Source of the DNA: Lachnospiraceae bacterium 3-1 | Lineage (GTDB): Bacteria > Bacillota > Clostridia > Lachnospirales > Lachnospiraceae | Direction: 5' to 3' | Length of the DNA stretch: 64,000 nt | Assembly: GCA_000403255.2 (NCBI GenBank) | Contig: KE159571.1 | Span: forward strand, 344,111 to 408,110 | Shown here: piece after piece, positions 18,272-26,730 of the stretch | How positions within the stretch are numbered: the first letter of the stretch is position 1 | Layout: every line of letters begins with the position of its first letter | The notes under the pieces: generated by a model | Databases searched by the model: none | Told to the model about the DNA's origin: nothing | Seen by the model: the letters and a program-made list of their open reading frames with translations, nothing else | Position numbers and translations under genes: made by a program

Positions 18272-18334
18272 AATAAAATCTCCTTTCCTAGACGCAATCT
18301 GTTATTGCGTTGGCAATCGGAACTGATAGATATG

Positions 18335-18366
18335 CTTATTTGCGTGTAGGCATATCAAAACTCCGG
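18335..18366 (+). repeat. Inverted repeat, left copy
   Basis: This 32-base sequence, with core GCGTGTAGGCATATCAA, returns in inverted form at 19140-19172 with few differences. The pair encloses the regulator remnant and xis, upstream of the integrase start. Integrase arm or excisionase binding sites are plausible. Confidence 0.65.
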
Positions 18367-18374
18367 CTGCCCTG

Positions 18375-18854
18375 TCACAAGGAATGTTCACTCAGAAGAT
18401 TTTTCAGCCTCGTCCTCGCAAGTTCCGGCTGTTTGGCATACACCCTTACAATGTCGCTGATTTCACTCGTGCTGTTGATGAAACGCATAACCTCCCGCAG
18501 AAACATGACGTTGTTAAACTCCTGTTCAGATTCAAATCCCATGACCTTTGACATTGCCTTATTGAAATCCCCGCCCTTACCATACTCTTTAGCCGCATGG
18601 GTAAAAGACTGGTTAAACATACGGTACTCATAAAGGAACAAAAGCAGCAAATCCTTTGAGAAATCGCTTTCTTCCTCTTTCATGTCAAGCGGGAAATCGC
18701 CCATTATCCGGCTCATGGCGGATTCAATCTTAAAATCCCTGCTGTCCGACATATCCGCCCCCATATCCTCTGTTTCGCCCCGGAGCCATGCCGCTGATAC
18801 ATGAAGTGCATCCGCTAATCCCTCAACAATCAGTTTAAATGCAGGAAAAACAGG
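18375..18854 (-). pseudogene. Remnant of an XRE-type mobile-element regulator (C-terminal part)
   Basis: The frame is open from just after a stop at 18855 and reads a segment like FKLIVEGLADALHVSAAWLRG. This is the end of an HTH domain followed by the usual hydrophilic helical region (MSRIMGDFPLDM, LLFLYEYRMFNQSF). From an ATG at 18764 a 129-residue piece could be made. The N-terminal helix-turn-helix is missing and the sequence changes abruptly near 18840 into the xis leader on the other strand. I read it as a regulator of the integrative element truncated by a deletion. Confidence 0.6.
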
Positions 18855-18881
18855 TTATCGGAAAAGAGGGAGGATATTTGT

Positions 18882-19100
18882 ATGGCAGAGATTAAGATTG
18901 GAATGACGATAGAGGAAGCGTCCGAATATACGGGCATTGGCAGGAACACCATGCGGAAACTGGTGGAATGGGAGAAAATCCCGGTGCTGCGGATTGGACG
19001 GAAAGCAATCATACGCAGGGATGTGCTGGAGAGGTTTATGGCAGCAAATGAGGGGAAAGACCTGCGGAACCGCCCGGAAGTAAAAACTGTCCGGACATGA
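18882..19100 (+). CDS. Excisionase-type HTH protein
   Basis: A 72-residue MerR-like winged-helix protein of the kind that helps Tn916-type integrases in excision. It shows MTIEEASEYTGIGRNTMRKLVEW as the helix-turn-helix region, IPVLRIGRKAIIRRD as the wing, and LERFMAANEG as the final helix. The ATG at 18882 follows GGGAGGA. Such genes normally lie beside int; here the two are separated by the regulator remnant and read in opposite directions. It appears intact, although the element around it is decayed. Confidence 0.85.
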   Translation: MAEIKIGMTIEEASEYTGIGRNTMRKLVEWEKIPVLRIGRKAIIRRDVLERFMAANEGKDLRNRPEVKTVRT

Positions 19101-19139
19101 TAAGAGGCAGCCATAACGGCTGCCCCATTGGCAATCAGA

Positions 19140-19172
19140 CCGGAGTCTTGATATACCTACACGCAAGATAAG
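19140..19172 (-). repeat. Inverted repeat, right copy
   Basis: Partner of the repeat at 18335-18366, with core TTGATATACCTACACGC. It lies 40 bases after the xis stop. Confidence 0.65.
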
Positions 19173-19225
19173 TGTATCACAGACTTCTCCGGTTATCAAC
19201 CGGAATTTTTCTTTGGCAGGGCAGG

Positions 19226-19347
19226 AATGGTGTAGTTTTGGTGTAGCAATGGTGTAGATTTTTTCTACACCGTTCCTACATCATTTTTTGAAATACTACA
19301 CCATTCCTGCATCATTTGGGGCAAAGCCTACATCAAAACTACACCAT
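19226..19347. repeat. Cluster of GGTGTAG / CTACACC repeats
   Basis: Copies of (AAT)GGTGTAG occur at about 19226, 19240 and 19248. Inverted CTACACC or CTACATC copies lie at about 19265, 19275, 19295, 19328 and 19339. The two halves can pair into a long stem. The arrangement recalls iterons or a relaxase/replication control region of a mobilizable element. No gene is present in 19101-19724. Confidence 0.55.
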
Positions 19348-19567
19348 GACAGGGGAATCAATGGGAAAAGTGCCTGCACCTGTAGGCAGTATGCTTACAC
19401 CATGCTGGCACTTATGTTTATCCGCAGTATTTTACTTTGGCAGAATACAGGTCAGCGGCAGATGGTTTCTCCGGCAGGCAAAATAACAGGCAAAAGCTGG
19501 ATATACACCCGCTTGAACAAGCCCCCGGCAGGGGCCCCGCATTTTTGGCTTGACAAAAATGCTAAGG

Positions 19568-19601
19568 GGTTATCATTATCGGCAGAGCCGAAATGATAAC
19601 C
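19568..19601 (+). other. oriT-like hairpin before the MobV fragment
   Basis: GGTTATCATT (from 19568) and ATGATAACC (to 19601) form a stem with an inner CGGC/GCCG hairpin. It follows a GC-rich AAGCCCCCGGCAGGGGCC stretch. In MobV-type elements the transfer origin lies just upstream of the relaxase gene, as here. Function is inferred. Confidence 0.45.
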
Positions 19602-19724
19602 GCACCCCGCCACGTTCCCATCAGCCCAAAGGAAAATCGGAGACGTAAAATGATTGATAAGGAAACCAGCCGGAAAGGAAATGACAAATAAGAAAAAAAT
19701 TCCTCCGGCAGAGAGGGGGATGTG

Positions 19725-19856
19725 ATGAATGAAGTATCATACAGTGCCCATATCAGCAACGGGAAAAGTGCCCTCAACAGCAAAGGCAGGCTGTCCGGTG
19801 TGGCAAAACACAACCTGCGGAAATGTGCAGAAGGAACAGGCTGTAAAGGTTTCTGA
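19725..19856 (+). pseudogene. N-terminal fragment of a MobV/Pre-type relaxase
   Basis: Bases 19725-19856 encode 43 residues. The first 33 or so (MNEVSYSAHISNGKSALN, then GRLSGVAKHNLRK) match the start of MobV-type plasmid mobilization proteins of Clostridia conjugative elements. The expected catalytic domain (several hundred residues) is missing: after about residue 34 the frame runs into unrelated sequence and stops. A GAGAGGGGG site precedes the start. It is a deletion remnant and shows that the element was once mobilizable. Confidence 0.6.
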
Positions 19857-19987
19857 AATAAGAGAGGAAATCATGCCGGAGAACCGTCCTATGTATCAGA
19901 GACAAAACGAGGAATATATACAGGGCAGATAAATAATTCCGTTGTTAAAAGGCATAGATGAAATATTCTATGCCTTTTGCAGTGCAA

Positions 19988-20043
19988 TTAACTTACAATT
20001 AACATATATGCACTTTTAGAGTTAACATTGGGGACGGTATACT
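19988..20043 (+). promoter_or_regulatory. Pho-box-like repeats and pst promoter
   Basis: TTAACT (19988), TTAACA (19999) and TTAACA (20022) form direct repeats. The first two are spaced 11 bases apart start to start, as in PhoP binding sites of Bacillus. A -10 element TATACT (20038-20043) follows. The adjacent two-component system is the obvious activator under phosphate limitation. Confidence 0.7.
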
Positions 20044-20079
20044 TGGTTCATACAAAAAAAACAAAGGAGTGTGTTCAAT

Positions 20080-20931
20080 ATGAAAAAATTTATTATGATT
20101 GCAACCGTTTTTACGCTTATGACAGGGGTATTGACAGGATGTAGCGGCAATGCTGGTTCGTTCACTGACAAAAGTACAGCAAATGAGACAACTAAGAGTT
20201 CACAAACAATAGCCACCGACGGTTCCACTTCAATGGAGAAAGTCATTGGACTTTTGAGTGAAGCCTATATGGAGGAACATGGAAATATAAAGGTTACATA
20301 CAATCCAACGGGTTCTAGTTCCGGTATACAGGCAGTAGCGGAAGGAAGATGTGATATCGGACTGGCAAGTCGTGACCTGAAGGAAGATGAAACAGCAGAT
20401 TTACAGGGAACGGTAGTTGCCATTGATGGAATCGGAATCATAGTCAATCCTGATAATCCGGCAACAGATTTAACAATTGATCAGATAGGGAAGATTTACA
20501 GTGGTGAGATTACCAACTGGAAAAAGGTTGGCGGCAGCGACGCACCGATTGTCTGTATTGGGCGTGAGGCGGCTTCCGGCACAAGAGACGGTTTTGAGGA
20601 AGTGACAGGCACAAAGGATAAATGCAAGTATTCACAGGAACTTACGTCTACGGGCGATGTCGTGCAGACGGTATCCGGCAATCCAAATGCCATTGGCTAT
20701 GCATCGGTTGCCTCGGTTGGTGATACGGTAAAGATGGTCAGCGTGGAAGGGGTAAGCCCGACAACAGAAAGTATTCAGGATGGGAAATACAAAGTCCAGA
20801 GAAACTTCGTGCTGGTCACAAAAAAGGACACTGCTCTTTCTAAAGCTGCACAGGAGTTTTTCGACTTCGCTACCAGCGAACAAGCAGACAGCCTTATTAC
20901 AGAGGCAGGTGCTGTTCCTGTCAAACGGTAA
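20080..20931 (+). CDS. pstS: Phosphate-binding lipoprotein PstS
   Basis: PstS captures inorganic phosphate outside the membrane and hands it to the PstCA channel. The 283-residue product has a lipoprotein signal peptide with lipobox LTGC at about residues 19-22. A binding-protein domain follows, with the phosphate-contacting motifs DGSTSM, TGSSSGIQAV, SRDL and REAASGTRDGF. The ATG at 20080 has AAAGGAG ten bases upstream; a GTG at 20071 is too close to it. It is the first gene of the pstSCAB-phoU operon and lies behind Pho-box-like repeats. Confidence 0.96.
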   Translation: MKKFIMIATVFTLMTGVLTGCSGNAGSFTDKSTANETTKSSQTIATDGSTSMEKVIGLLSEAYMEEHGNIKVTYNPTGSSSGIQAVAEGRCDIGLASRDLKEDETADLQGTVVAIDGIGIIVNPDNPATDLTIDQIGKIYSGEITNWKKVGGSDAPIVCIGREAASGTRDGFEEVTGTKDKCKYSQELTSTGDVVQTVSGNPNAIGYASVASVGDTVKMVSVEGVSPTTESIQDGKYKVQRNFVLVTKKDTALSKAAQEFFDFATSEQADSLITEAGAVPVKR

Positions 20932-20948
20932 TTACAGGAGGGGCTGTT

Positions 20949-21821
20949 ATGGAAAAGATAAAAAAGACAGCAAGGTGGATGGAAAGGGCAATGAACCTGT
21001 TGTTTTTGGTATGTGGTCTGCTGACGATGCTGTTTGTCGTCCTAATTACTATATTTCTCTTGATAAGCGGCATTCCGGCAATACGGGATATCGGTCTGGG
21101 AGATTTCCTGTTTGGGAAGGTCTGGGCATCTACTTCTGCAAAGCCTTCCTATGGAATCCTTCCCTTTATCCTGACATCCGTATACGGAACTCTGGGGGCA
21201 ATCCTCATAGGAGTTCCGATTGGACTGCTATGTGCTATTTTTCTGGCAAAGATGTCCCCAAAGAAAGTTAGCAGTGCAGTAAGGAATGTGGTAGATTTGC
21301 TTGCCGGAATCCCGTCTGTCGTTTATGGGCTGGTGGGAATGATCATCATTGTTCCATGCGTAAGGGAGATATTTCATCTCCCGGATGGTGCAAACCTCTT
21401 TTCGGCAATTCTTGTCCTTGCTGTTATGATTCTGCCCTCTGTCATTTCCGTATCGGAAACGGCAATCGGGGCGGTGCCAAAGGAATATGAGGAGGCTTCT
21501 CTTGCTCTGGGGGCGACAAAGACGGAAACCGTATTTAAGGTGGTTGTGCCTGCCGCAAAAAGCGGCATTGTCACTGCGGTTGTATTAGGCATTGGCAGGG
21601 CAGTCGGGGAAGCTATGGCGGTTATGATGGTAGCGGGAAATGTTGCCAATATGCCGAAACTGTTTGGCAGCGTCCGGTTTCTGACTACTGCTGTTGCCAG
21701 TGAAATGTCCTATTCTTCCGGCTTACAGAGACAGGCATTATTTTCCATCGCACTGGTGCTTTTTCTGTTCATTATGGCAATTAACCTGATATTAAATGTA
21801 GTAATTAAAAAAAAGGTTTGA
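20949..21821 (+). CDS. pstC: Phosphate ABC transporter permease PstC
   Basis: PstC is one of two permease subunits of the high-affinity phosphate importer. The 290-residue product has six membrane segments. The coupling loop that docks on the ATPase is seen as EEASLALGATKTETVFKVVVP-like sequence near residues 178-200, and the motif LAGIPSVVYGLVG is typical. The ATG at 20949 has AGGAGGG before it. It is 17 bases after pstS, and two hairpins follow it before pstA. Confidence 0.95.
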   Translation: MEKIKKTARWMERAMNLLFLVCGLLTMLFVVLITIFLLISGIPAIRDIGLGDFLFGKVWASTSAKPSYGILPFILTSVYGTLGAILIGVPIGLLCAIFLAKMSPKKVSSAVRNVVDLLAGIPSVVYGLVGMIIIVPCVREIFHLPDGANLFSAILVLAVMILPSVISVSETAIGAVPKEYEEASLALGATKTETVFKVVVPAAKSGIVTAVVLGIGRAVGEAMAVMMVAGNVANMPKLFGSVRFLTTAVASEMSYSSGLQRQALFSIALVLFLFIMAINLILNVVIKKKV

Positions 21822-21900
21822 AGTTCCACTATTGCATGAAAATACCATGCCAAGTGGAACTAAGGCAAACCTATCAAGAACGCAAAAACAGCGTTCTTGA
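21822..21900 (+). promoter_or_regulatory. Two intercistronic hairpins between pstC and pstA
   Basis: The first stem is AGTTCCACT (21822-21830) with AGTGGAACT (21853-21861). The second is a perfect 10-base stem, 21874-21883 with 21891-21900, ending eight bases before the pstA ribosome binding site. Neither has a T-run. They may protect or process the mRNA and set the ratio of the subunits. Confidence 0.6.
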
Positions 21901-21920
21901 GGAAAATGGAGGAAATACAT

Positions 21921-22784
21921 GTGACTGATACAATATCGAAAGCAAGAAAAATTAAGGATACTATCTTAAAGCTGATGATGGTTTTATCAGCAGGATTGAT
22001 TTGCTCTCTCCTGCTCGGACTGATTGGATATATCCTGTACCGGGGCATTCCACATATCTCATGGATGCTTGTTTCTACGAAACCAAGCCTTTTGCGTGGT
22101 ACGGTCGGGATTCTGCCAAACATCCTGAATACCTTATATATCATTATCATAACGCTTGTAATTGTACTGCCGCTTGGGGTAGGGGCTGCAATTTATCTGA
22201 ACGAATATGCAAAGAATAAAAAACTGGTACGGGTCATTGAACTGGCAACAGAAACCCTTGCCGGAATCCCATCAATTATATATGGACTGGTGGGAATGCT
22301 CCTGTTTGTGCAGTTTTTCTCTCTGGGAACCAGTCTGATGGCCGGTTCGCTCACCCTGGCAATCATGACATTGCCCACGATTATACGCACCACACAGGAA
22401 AGCCTGAAAACGGTGCCAAAAGCATACCGGGAAGGTTCGCTTGGATTAGGGGCAGGCAAATGGTATATGATTCGTACAGTTGTCATTCCCTGTGTCATTG
22501 ATGGGATTGTTACCGGCTGTATCTTATCGGTGGGCAGAGTGGTAGGTGAAAGTGCCGCACTTCTCTTTACGGCAGGGATGGCAAATGAACTGCTGTCCGT
22601 ACCAGAGGCAGTGCAGGCGGGAAATGCGGGTTCTACCCTGACCGTTGCCATGTATGTATATGCGAAAGAGCGCGGGCAGTTTGATGTTGCGTTTGCGGTT
22701 GCCGCTATATTGCTTGTACTTACCTTTCTTATCAATATGTCGGCAAAGATAGCGGCGGTTAGACTGAAACAGAAACGAGGTTAA
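21921..22784 (+). CDS. pstA: Phosphate ABC transporter permease PstA
   Basis: PstA pairs with PstC to form the phosphate channel. The 287-residue product has six membrane segments, the coupling motif [16 protein letters not shown], and [15 protein letters not shown]. The GTG at 21921 is chosen because GGAGG lies eight bases before it; an ATG at 21906 and a TTG at 21897 are in frame but overlap the site or the hairpin. It sits four bases before pstB. Confidence 0.93.
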   Translation: MTDTISKARKIKDTILKLMMVLSAGLICSLLLGLIGYILYRGIPHISWMLVSTKPSLLRGTVGILPNILNTLYIIIITLVIVLPLGVGAAIYLNEYAKNKKLVRVIELATETLAGIPSIIYGLVGMLLFVQFFSLGTSLMAGSLTLAIMTLPTIIRTTQESLKTVPKAYREGSLGLGAGKWYMIRTVVIPCVIDGIVTGCILSVGRVVGESAALLFTAGMANELLSVPEAVQAGNAGSTLTVAMYVYAKERGQFDVAFAVAAILLVLTFLINMSAKIAAVRLKQKRG

Positions 22785-22788
22785 AGTT

Positions 22789-23541
22789 ATGGAACACATT
22801 ATCACGACAAAGAATTTAAACTTATGGTATGGTGCGAGCCATGCCCTGAAAAGTATCAACATGGAAATACCGGAAAAGAAAATCACTGCGCTGATTGGCC
22901 CCTCTGGCTGTGGAAAATCCACTTATCTGAAAACATTGAACCGGATGAATGATTTGGTGGAAAGCTGCCGTATCGAAGGAGAAATTATGCTTTCCGGCAT
23001 TGACATTTACAAGGGGATTGATGTAAACATTTTGCGGAAACGTGTTGGCATGGTCTTTCAAAAACCGAATCCGTTTCCAATGAGTATTTATGATAATATT
23101 GCCTATGGTCCAAGAATACATGGAATCAAATCAAAGGTTAAGTTGGATGAAATCGTGGAGCGTTCCCTGACGCAGGCGGCAATCTGGGAGGAATGCAAAG
23201 ACCGTTTGAAAAAGAGTGCATTGGGCATGAGTGGCGGCCAGCAGCAGAGGCTCTGCATTGCAAGGGCACTGGCGGTAGAGCCGGAAGTCCTTCTGATGGA
23301 TGAACCGACGTCTGCCCTTGACCCTATTTCCACTTCAAAGATTGAAGATTTAGCAATGGAACTGAAGGAAAAATATACGATTATTATGGTAACCCACAAT
23401 ATGCAGCAGGCAGTGCGGATTGCAGATAAGACAGCATTCTTCCTGCTGGGCGAGGTGGTGGAGTTTGATGATACGCAGACCATGTTCTCCACACCGTCTG
23501 ACCAGAGGACAGAGGATTATATTACAGGGAGGTTTGGATAA
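22789..23541 (+). CDS. pstB: Phosphate ABC transporter ATPase PstB
   Basis: PstB powers phosphate import. The 250-residue product contains the Walker A motif GPSGCGKST, the Q-loop in [11 protein letters not shown] (typical of PstB), the ABC signature MSGGQQQR, Walker [13 protein letters not shown] and the switch His in MVTHN. The ATG at 22789 follows GAGG. Its stop overlaps the phoU start by one base. Confidence 0.96.
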   Translation: MEHIITTKNLNLWYGASHALKSINMEIPEKKITALIGPSGCGKSTYLKTLNRMNDLVESCRIEGEIMLSGIDIYKGIDVNILRKRVGMVFQKPNPFPMSIYDNIAYGPRIHGIKSKVKLDEIVERSLTQAAIWEECKDRLKKSALGMSGGQQQRLCIARALAVEPEVLLMDEPTSALDPISTSKIEDLAMELKEKYTIIMVTHNMQQAVRIADKTAFFLLGEVVEFDDTQTMFSTPSDQRTEDYITGRFG

Positions 23542-24224
23542 TGCGGAATAAATTTGACAGACAGTTATCGCAGCTTAATACAGAACTTGTTACTATGGGA
23601 GCCTTATGCGAGGAGGCAATTACCAATGCGGTAAAATATCTTACGGATAATGAAGAAAACAGCAAAAATATGTGTCTGGATGCGGATACGCAGATTGATA
23701 AAAAAGAGCGTGATATCGAAACCCTCTGCCTGAAACTGATTTTGCAGCAGCAGCCCGTGGCAAAAGATTTGAGAGTTGTTTCAGCCGCTTTGAAAATGAT
23801 ATCCGATATGGAACGGATTGGAGATCAGGCATCGGATATTGTGGAGATCGCACCTTATGTGGCAAAAAAGGGAACGCTTGGCGAAACCCATATCCGGGAA
23901 ATGGCAGAAGCAGCGATCAAAATGGTGTCAGAAAGTATTGAATCTTTTGTAAAAATGAATCTGGATATTGCCTGGCTGGTAATTGAACATGATAATATCG
24001 TGGATGATTTATTTGACAAGGTAAAGCGGGAGTTGGTAAAATCAATAACGGAGAGACACGACGATGCGGAGGCTCTTATGGATTTGCTGATGATTGCAAA
24101 ATATTTTGAGCGGATTGGCGACCATGCAGAAAATATTGCGGAATGGGTTATTTATTCCATTACCGGAGAGCATCGGAAAAGACCTGAAAATAAGGAAAGC
24201 TCCACCAAAGGAGGAATCGGTTAA
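23541..24224 (+). CDS. phoU: Phosphate signalling protein PhoU
   Basis: PhoU is a cytoplasmic metal-binding helical protein that links the Pst transporter to the phosphate sensor kinase. The 227-residue product shows the two three-helix bundles. Metal-binding motifs include SDMERIGDQASDI near residues 88-100 and YFERIGDHAENIAEW near 190-204. It overlaps pstB by one base, and the response regulator gene follows directly, so the whole signalling module is likely co-transcribed. Confidence 0.95.
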   Translation: MRNKFDRQLSQLNTELVTMGALCEEAITNAVKYLTDNEENSKNMCLDADTQIDKKERDIETLCLKLILQQQPVAKDLRVVSAALKMISDMERIGDQASDIVEIAPYVAKKGTLGETHIREMAEAAIKMVSESIESFVKMNLDIAWLVIEHDNIVDDLFDKVKRELVKSITERHDDAEALMDLLMIAKYFERIGDHAENIAEWVIYSITGEHRKRPENKESSTKGGIG

Positions 24225-24225
24225 C

Positions 24226-24903
24226 ATGATTTATCTGCTGGAAGATGATGATAATATAAGAAAGCTGGTATGCTATGCGCTGTCAAAAGAGGGATTTGAA
24301 GTACAGGGGCATTCTTCTCCAAAGGAATTTTGGCAGGGACTAAATACGGAACTGCCGGAATTGGTTTTGCTGGATATTATGCTGCCGGAAGAAGATGGGT
24401 TGTCGATTCTGAATAAACTGAAAGGTAATGCAGCGACTGCGCATATCCCTGTGATTATGCTTACCGCAAAGGGCAGTGAATTTGATAAGGTCACAGGCCT
24501 TGATATGGGAGCGGATGATTACGTGGCAAAGCCTTTTGGAACGATGGAACTGATTTCAAGGATCCGGGCGGTACTGAGGCGTTCCCAAAAAACGCAGAAT
24601 GACAGAACGTATACGATTGGCGGGCTGTATGTTAATCCTGCAAAACATATTATTACGGTATCAGGGGAAGCGGTATCGCTTTCCTATAAGGAATATCTGC
24701 TGTTGATGGTTCTGCTGGAGGCAGAGAGCAATGTAGTGGAACGTGACAGGCTTTTAACCAGTGTCTGGGGGGAATATTATACAGAATCCCGGACGCTGGA
24801 TGTGCATATCCGGAAACTGCGGGTAAAACTGGGGGATGCCGGAAAACTCATTCAGACTATAAAAGGAATCGGTTATAAATTAGGAGGCGATTGGAATGAA
24901 TAA
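24226..24903 (+). CDS. Phosphate-type response regulator (PhoP/PhoB family)
   Basis: A 225-residue OmpR-type regulator. The receiver has LLEDDD at the start, the phospho-acceptor Asp near residue 50 in LLDIMLP, MLTAK and KPFG. The winged helix follows, with YKEYLLL and the final IKGIGYKL. Its place between phoU and the sensor kinase gene, and Pho-box-like repeats before pstS, make it the likely activator of this operon. The ATG at 24226 follows AAAGGAGG. It overlaps the kinase gene by 8 bases. Confidence 0.92.
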   Translation: MIYLLEDDDNIRKLVCYALSKEGFEVQGHSSPKEFWQGLNTELPELVLLDIMLPEEDGLSILNKLKGNAATAHIPVIMLTAKGSEFDKVTGLDMGADDYVAKPFGTMELISRIRAVLRRSQKTQNDRTYTIGGLYVNPAKHIITVSGEAVSLSYKEYLLLMVLLEAESNVVERDRLLTSVWGEYYTESRTLDVHIRKLRVKLGDAGKLIQTIKGIGYKLGGDWNE

Positions 24904-26569
24904 AAAAATTTTTCGTTCGTCACTGCTTACCGTCTGTCTTGTATTGGCAGCTACCATTGCATTGATTATGGGGCTTTTGTTTCATTTTTTTGAAAAGCAG
25001 ATACAGAAAGAGCTTGCCAATGAGGCCGGCTTTCTGGCACATGCTCTTGAAAATGAGGGAGCCGGATATTTTGACAGTTTTGATAACAAGAATAACAGAC
25101 TTGCCGGAAATAACCGTATCACATGGATTGATGAAAATGGAACGGTATTGTTCGACAGCAGGGCAGATGTGTCCGAACTGGATAATCATGCCGACAGGGA
25201 TGAAATTAAAACGGCAATGAAAGAGGGGAAGGGCATGAGTACGAGGTACTCCAAAACCCTGACGGAAAAAACAGTGAATTATGCCATACGGCTTTCCGAT
25301 GGCAGCATACTGCGGGTTTCGACAGAACAGTATACGGTAGTAACCATTCTGATGGGGATGCTTCAGCCGATTTTATTCATTATGTTTGTCGCATTGATTT
25401 TAACACTGGTGCTTTCCGCAAGGGTATCAAAAGCCATTATAGAACCAATTAACAAACTGGATTTGGAAATACCGGAAAATAATGACACATATGAGGAATT
25501 AACACCTCTGTTGCGGAAAATTGCAGACCAGAAAGAAACGATAGGGGAACAGCTTGCGGACGCCCGCAAAAAACAGAAAGAATTTAACCTTATTACAGAA
25601 AATATGAGTGAGGGCTTTCTGGTTATTGATGCAGACTCCAATCTCCTGACCTATAATTCTGCCGCATTAAACCTGCTTGAGATTACCCCTCCGGCAGACA
25701 GGAGTGTCCTGCTGTTCTGCCGGGCAAAAGAGTTCAGAGGCGTTATATCCGATGTATTGTCAGGAATAAAGGCAGAGAATACGATGGTGCGGGAGGAACG
25801 CAGTTACAGTCTGATTGCCAATCCGGTTTATGAGAAGGAATCCGTAATTGGGGCCGTTGTGGTTATTCTGGATATTACGGAACGTGAAAAAAGGGATATG
25901 CTGCGCCGGGAGTTTACGGCAAATGTTTCCCATGAACTGAAAACTCCGCTGACGTCTATCTCTGGCTTTGCCGAACTGATGAAAGCAGGCGATGTTCTGG
26001 AAAATGATGTGACTGACTTTTCAAAATCCATTTATGATGAGGCACAGCGGCTGATTACGTTAGTCAATGATATTATTAAGATTTCTGAACTTGACGGGCA
26101 GAGTATTCCTTATGAAAAGGAAACGGTGGATTTATATGAATTGTCAAAGGAAGTAATCGGACGGTTGGAAAAAGAAGCCGATAAGAAGAATATTACCTTT
26201 CATTTGATTGGCGGCAGGGCAGAGATTATAGGCGTGCATAAAATTTTGGAGGAAATGCTCTATAACCTTTGTGACAATGCGATTAAATATAACAAGGAAA
26301 ATGGTACGGTGGATGTTTTGGTAAACCAGACGGGAGATGGCGTGAATGTGATTGTGCGTGATACGGGAATCGGGATTCCTATATCACATCAGGACAGGGT
26401 GTTTGAACGCTTTTACCGGGTGGATAAAAGCCATTCCAAAAAGGTAGGTGGAACAGGTCTTGGTCTTGCCATAGTAAAGCATGGCGCTCTGTACCACCAT
26501 GCAAAGCTCAGTCTGGAAAGTACTGTGGATGTGGGAACGGTGGTAACGATTGCATTTTCTAAAAAATAA
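24896..26569 (+). CDS. phoR: Phosphate-regulon sensor histidine kinase (PhoR-like)
   Basis: A 557-residue membrane kinase. Membrane segments lie at about residues 8-28 and 150-172, with an extracellular domain between them. A HAMP-like region, a PAS domain (NMSEGFLVIDADSNLLTYN) and HisKA with NVSHELKTPLTSI follow. The HATPase domain has the N box (LCDNAIKYN), GIGIP and GTGLGLAIVK. The PAS domain is common to PhoR proteins. It is the last gene of the pst-pho operon and is followed by a terminator. Confidence 0.92.
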   Translation: MNKKIFRSSLLTVCLVLAATIALIMGLLFHFFEKQIQKELANEAGFLAHALENEGAGYFDSFDNKNNRLAGNNRITWIDENGTVLFDSRADVSELDNHADRDEIKTAMKEGKGMSTRYSKTLTEKTVNYAIRLSDGSILRVSTEQYTVVTILMGMLQPILFIMFVALILTLVLSARVSKAIIEPINKLDLEIPENNDTYEELTPLLRKIADQKETIGEQLADARKKQKEFNLITENMSEGFLVIDADSNLLTYNSAALNLLEITPPADRSVLLFCRAKEFRGVISDVLSGIKAENTMVREERSYSLIANPVYEKESVIGAVVVILDITEREKRDMLRREFTANVSHELKTPLTSISGFAELMKAGDVLENDVTDFSKSIYDEAQRLITLVNDIIKISELDGQSIPYEKETVDLYELSKEVIGRLEKEADKKNITFHLIGGRAEIIGVHKILEEMLYNLCDNAIKYNKENGTVDVLVNQTGDGVNVIVRDTGIGIPISHQDRVFERFYRVDKSHSKKVGGTGLGLAIVKHGALYHHAKLSLESTVDVGTVVTIAFSKK

Positions 26570-26580
26570 TAAAGATAAAT

Positions 26581-26627
26581 ATATGCCGGAAAACAGCCCG
26601 TATAAGGGCTATGCCCGGCATATTTTT
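26581..26627 (+). terminator. Terminator of the pst-pho operon
   Basis: ATATGCCGG (26581-26589) pairs with CCGGCATAT (26615-26623), with an inner AGCCC/GGGCT stem, then T5. It follows phoR. Confidence 0.88.
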
Positions 26628-26730
26628 AACGCAGTTTTAACATACTTGTTATCTGCCCTTTATGGTTTATCAGATGGAAATCGTATAAAATAACTTGTGT
26701 AAACAAGATAATTACTGGAATGGAGGAGCT

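Noticed and set aside
19288-19596. A 102-codon frame within the mobile-element relic
   Set aside because: It runs across the iteron-like repeats and GC-rich stems, has no ribosome binding site and no protein-like pattern.
19729-19932. A 67-codon frame overlapping the MobV fragment
   Set aside because: It is the +1 frame of the MobV start. The end (ENRPMYQRQNEEYIQGR) may be a fragment of another gene, but support is too weak to name.
16974-20043. Intact conjugative transposon or prophage
   Set aside because: No transfer, structural or lysis genes are present, and the relaxase and regulator are truncated.
20080-26569. Pst-pho operon as certain mobile cargo
   Set aside because: It seems somewhat richer in GC than its flanks and lies next to the relic, but it is a complete core operon and no right-hand end or att repeat could be found.
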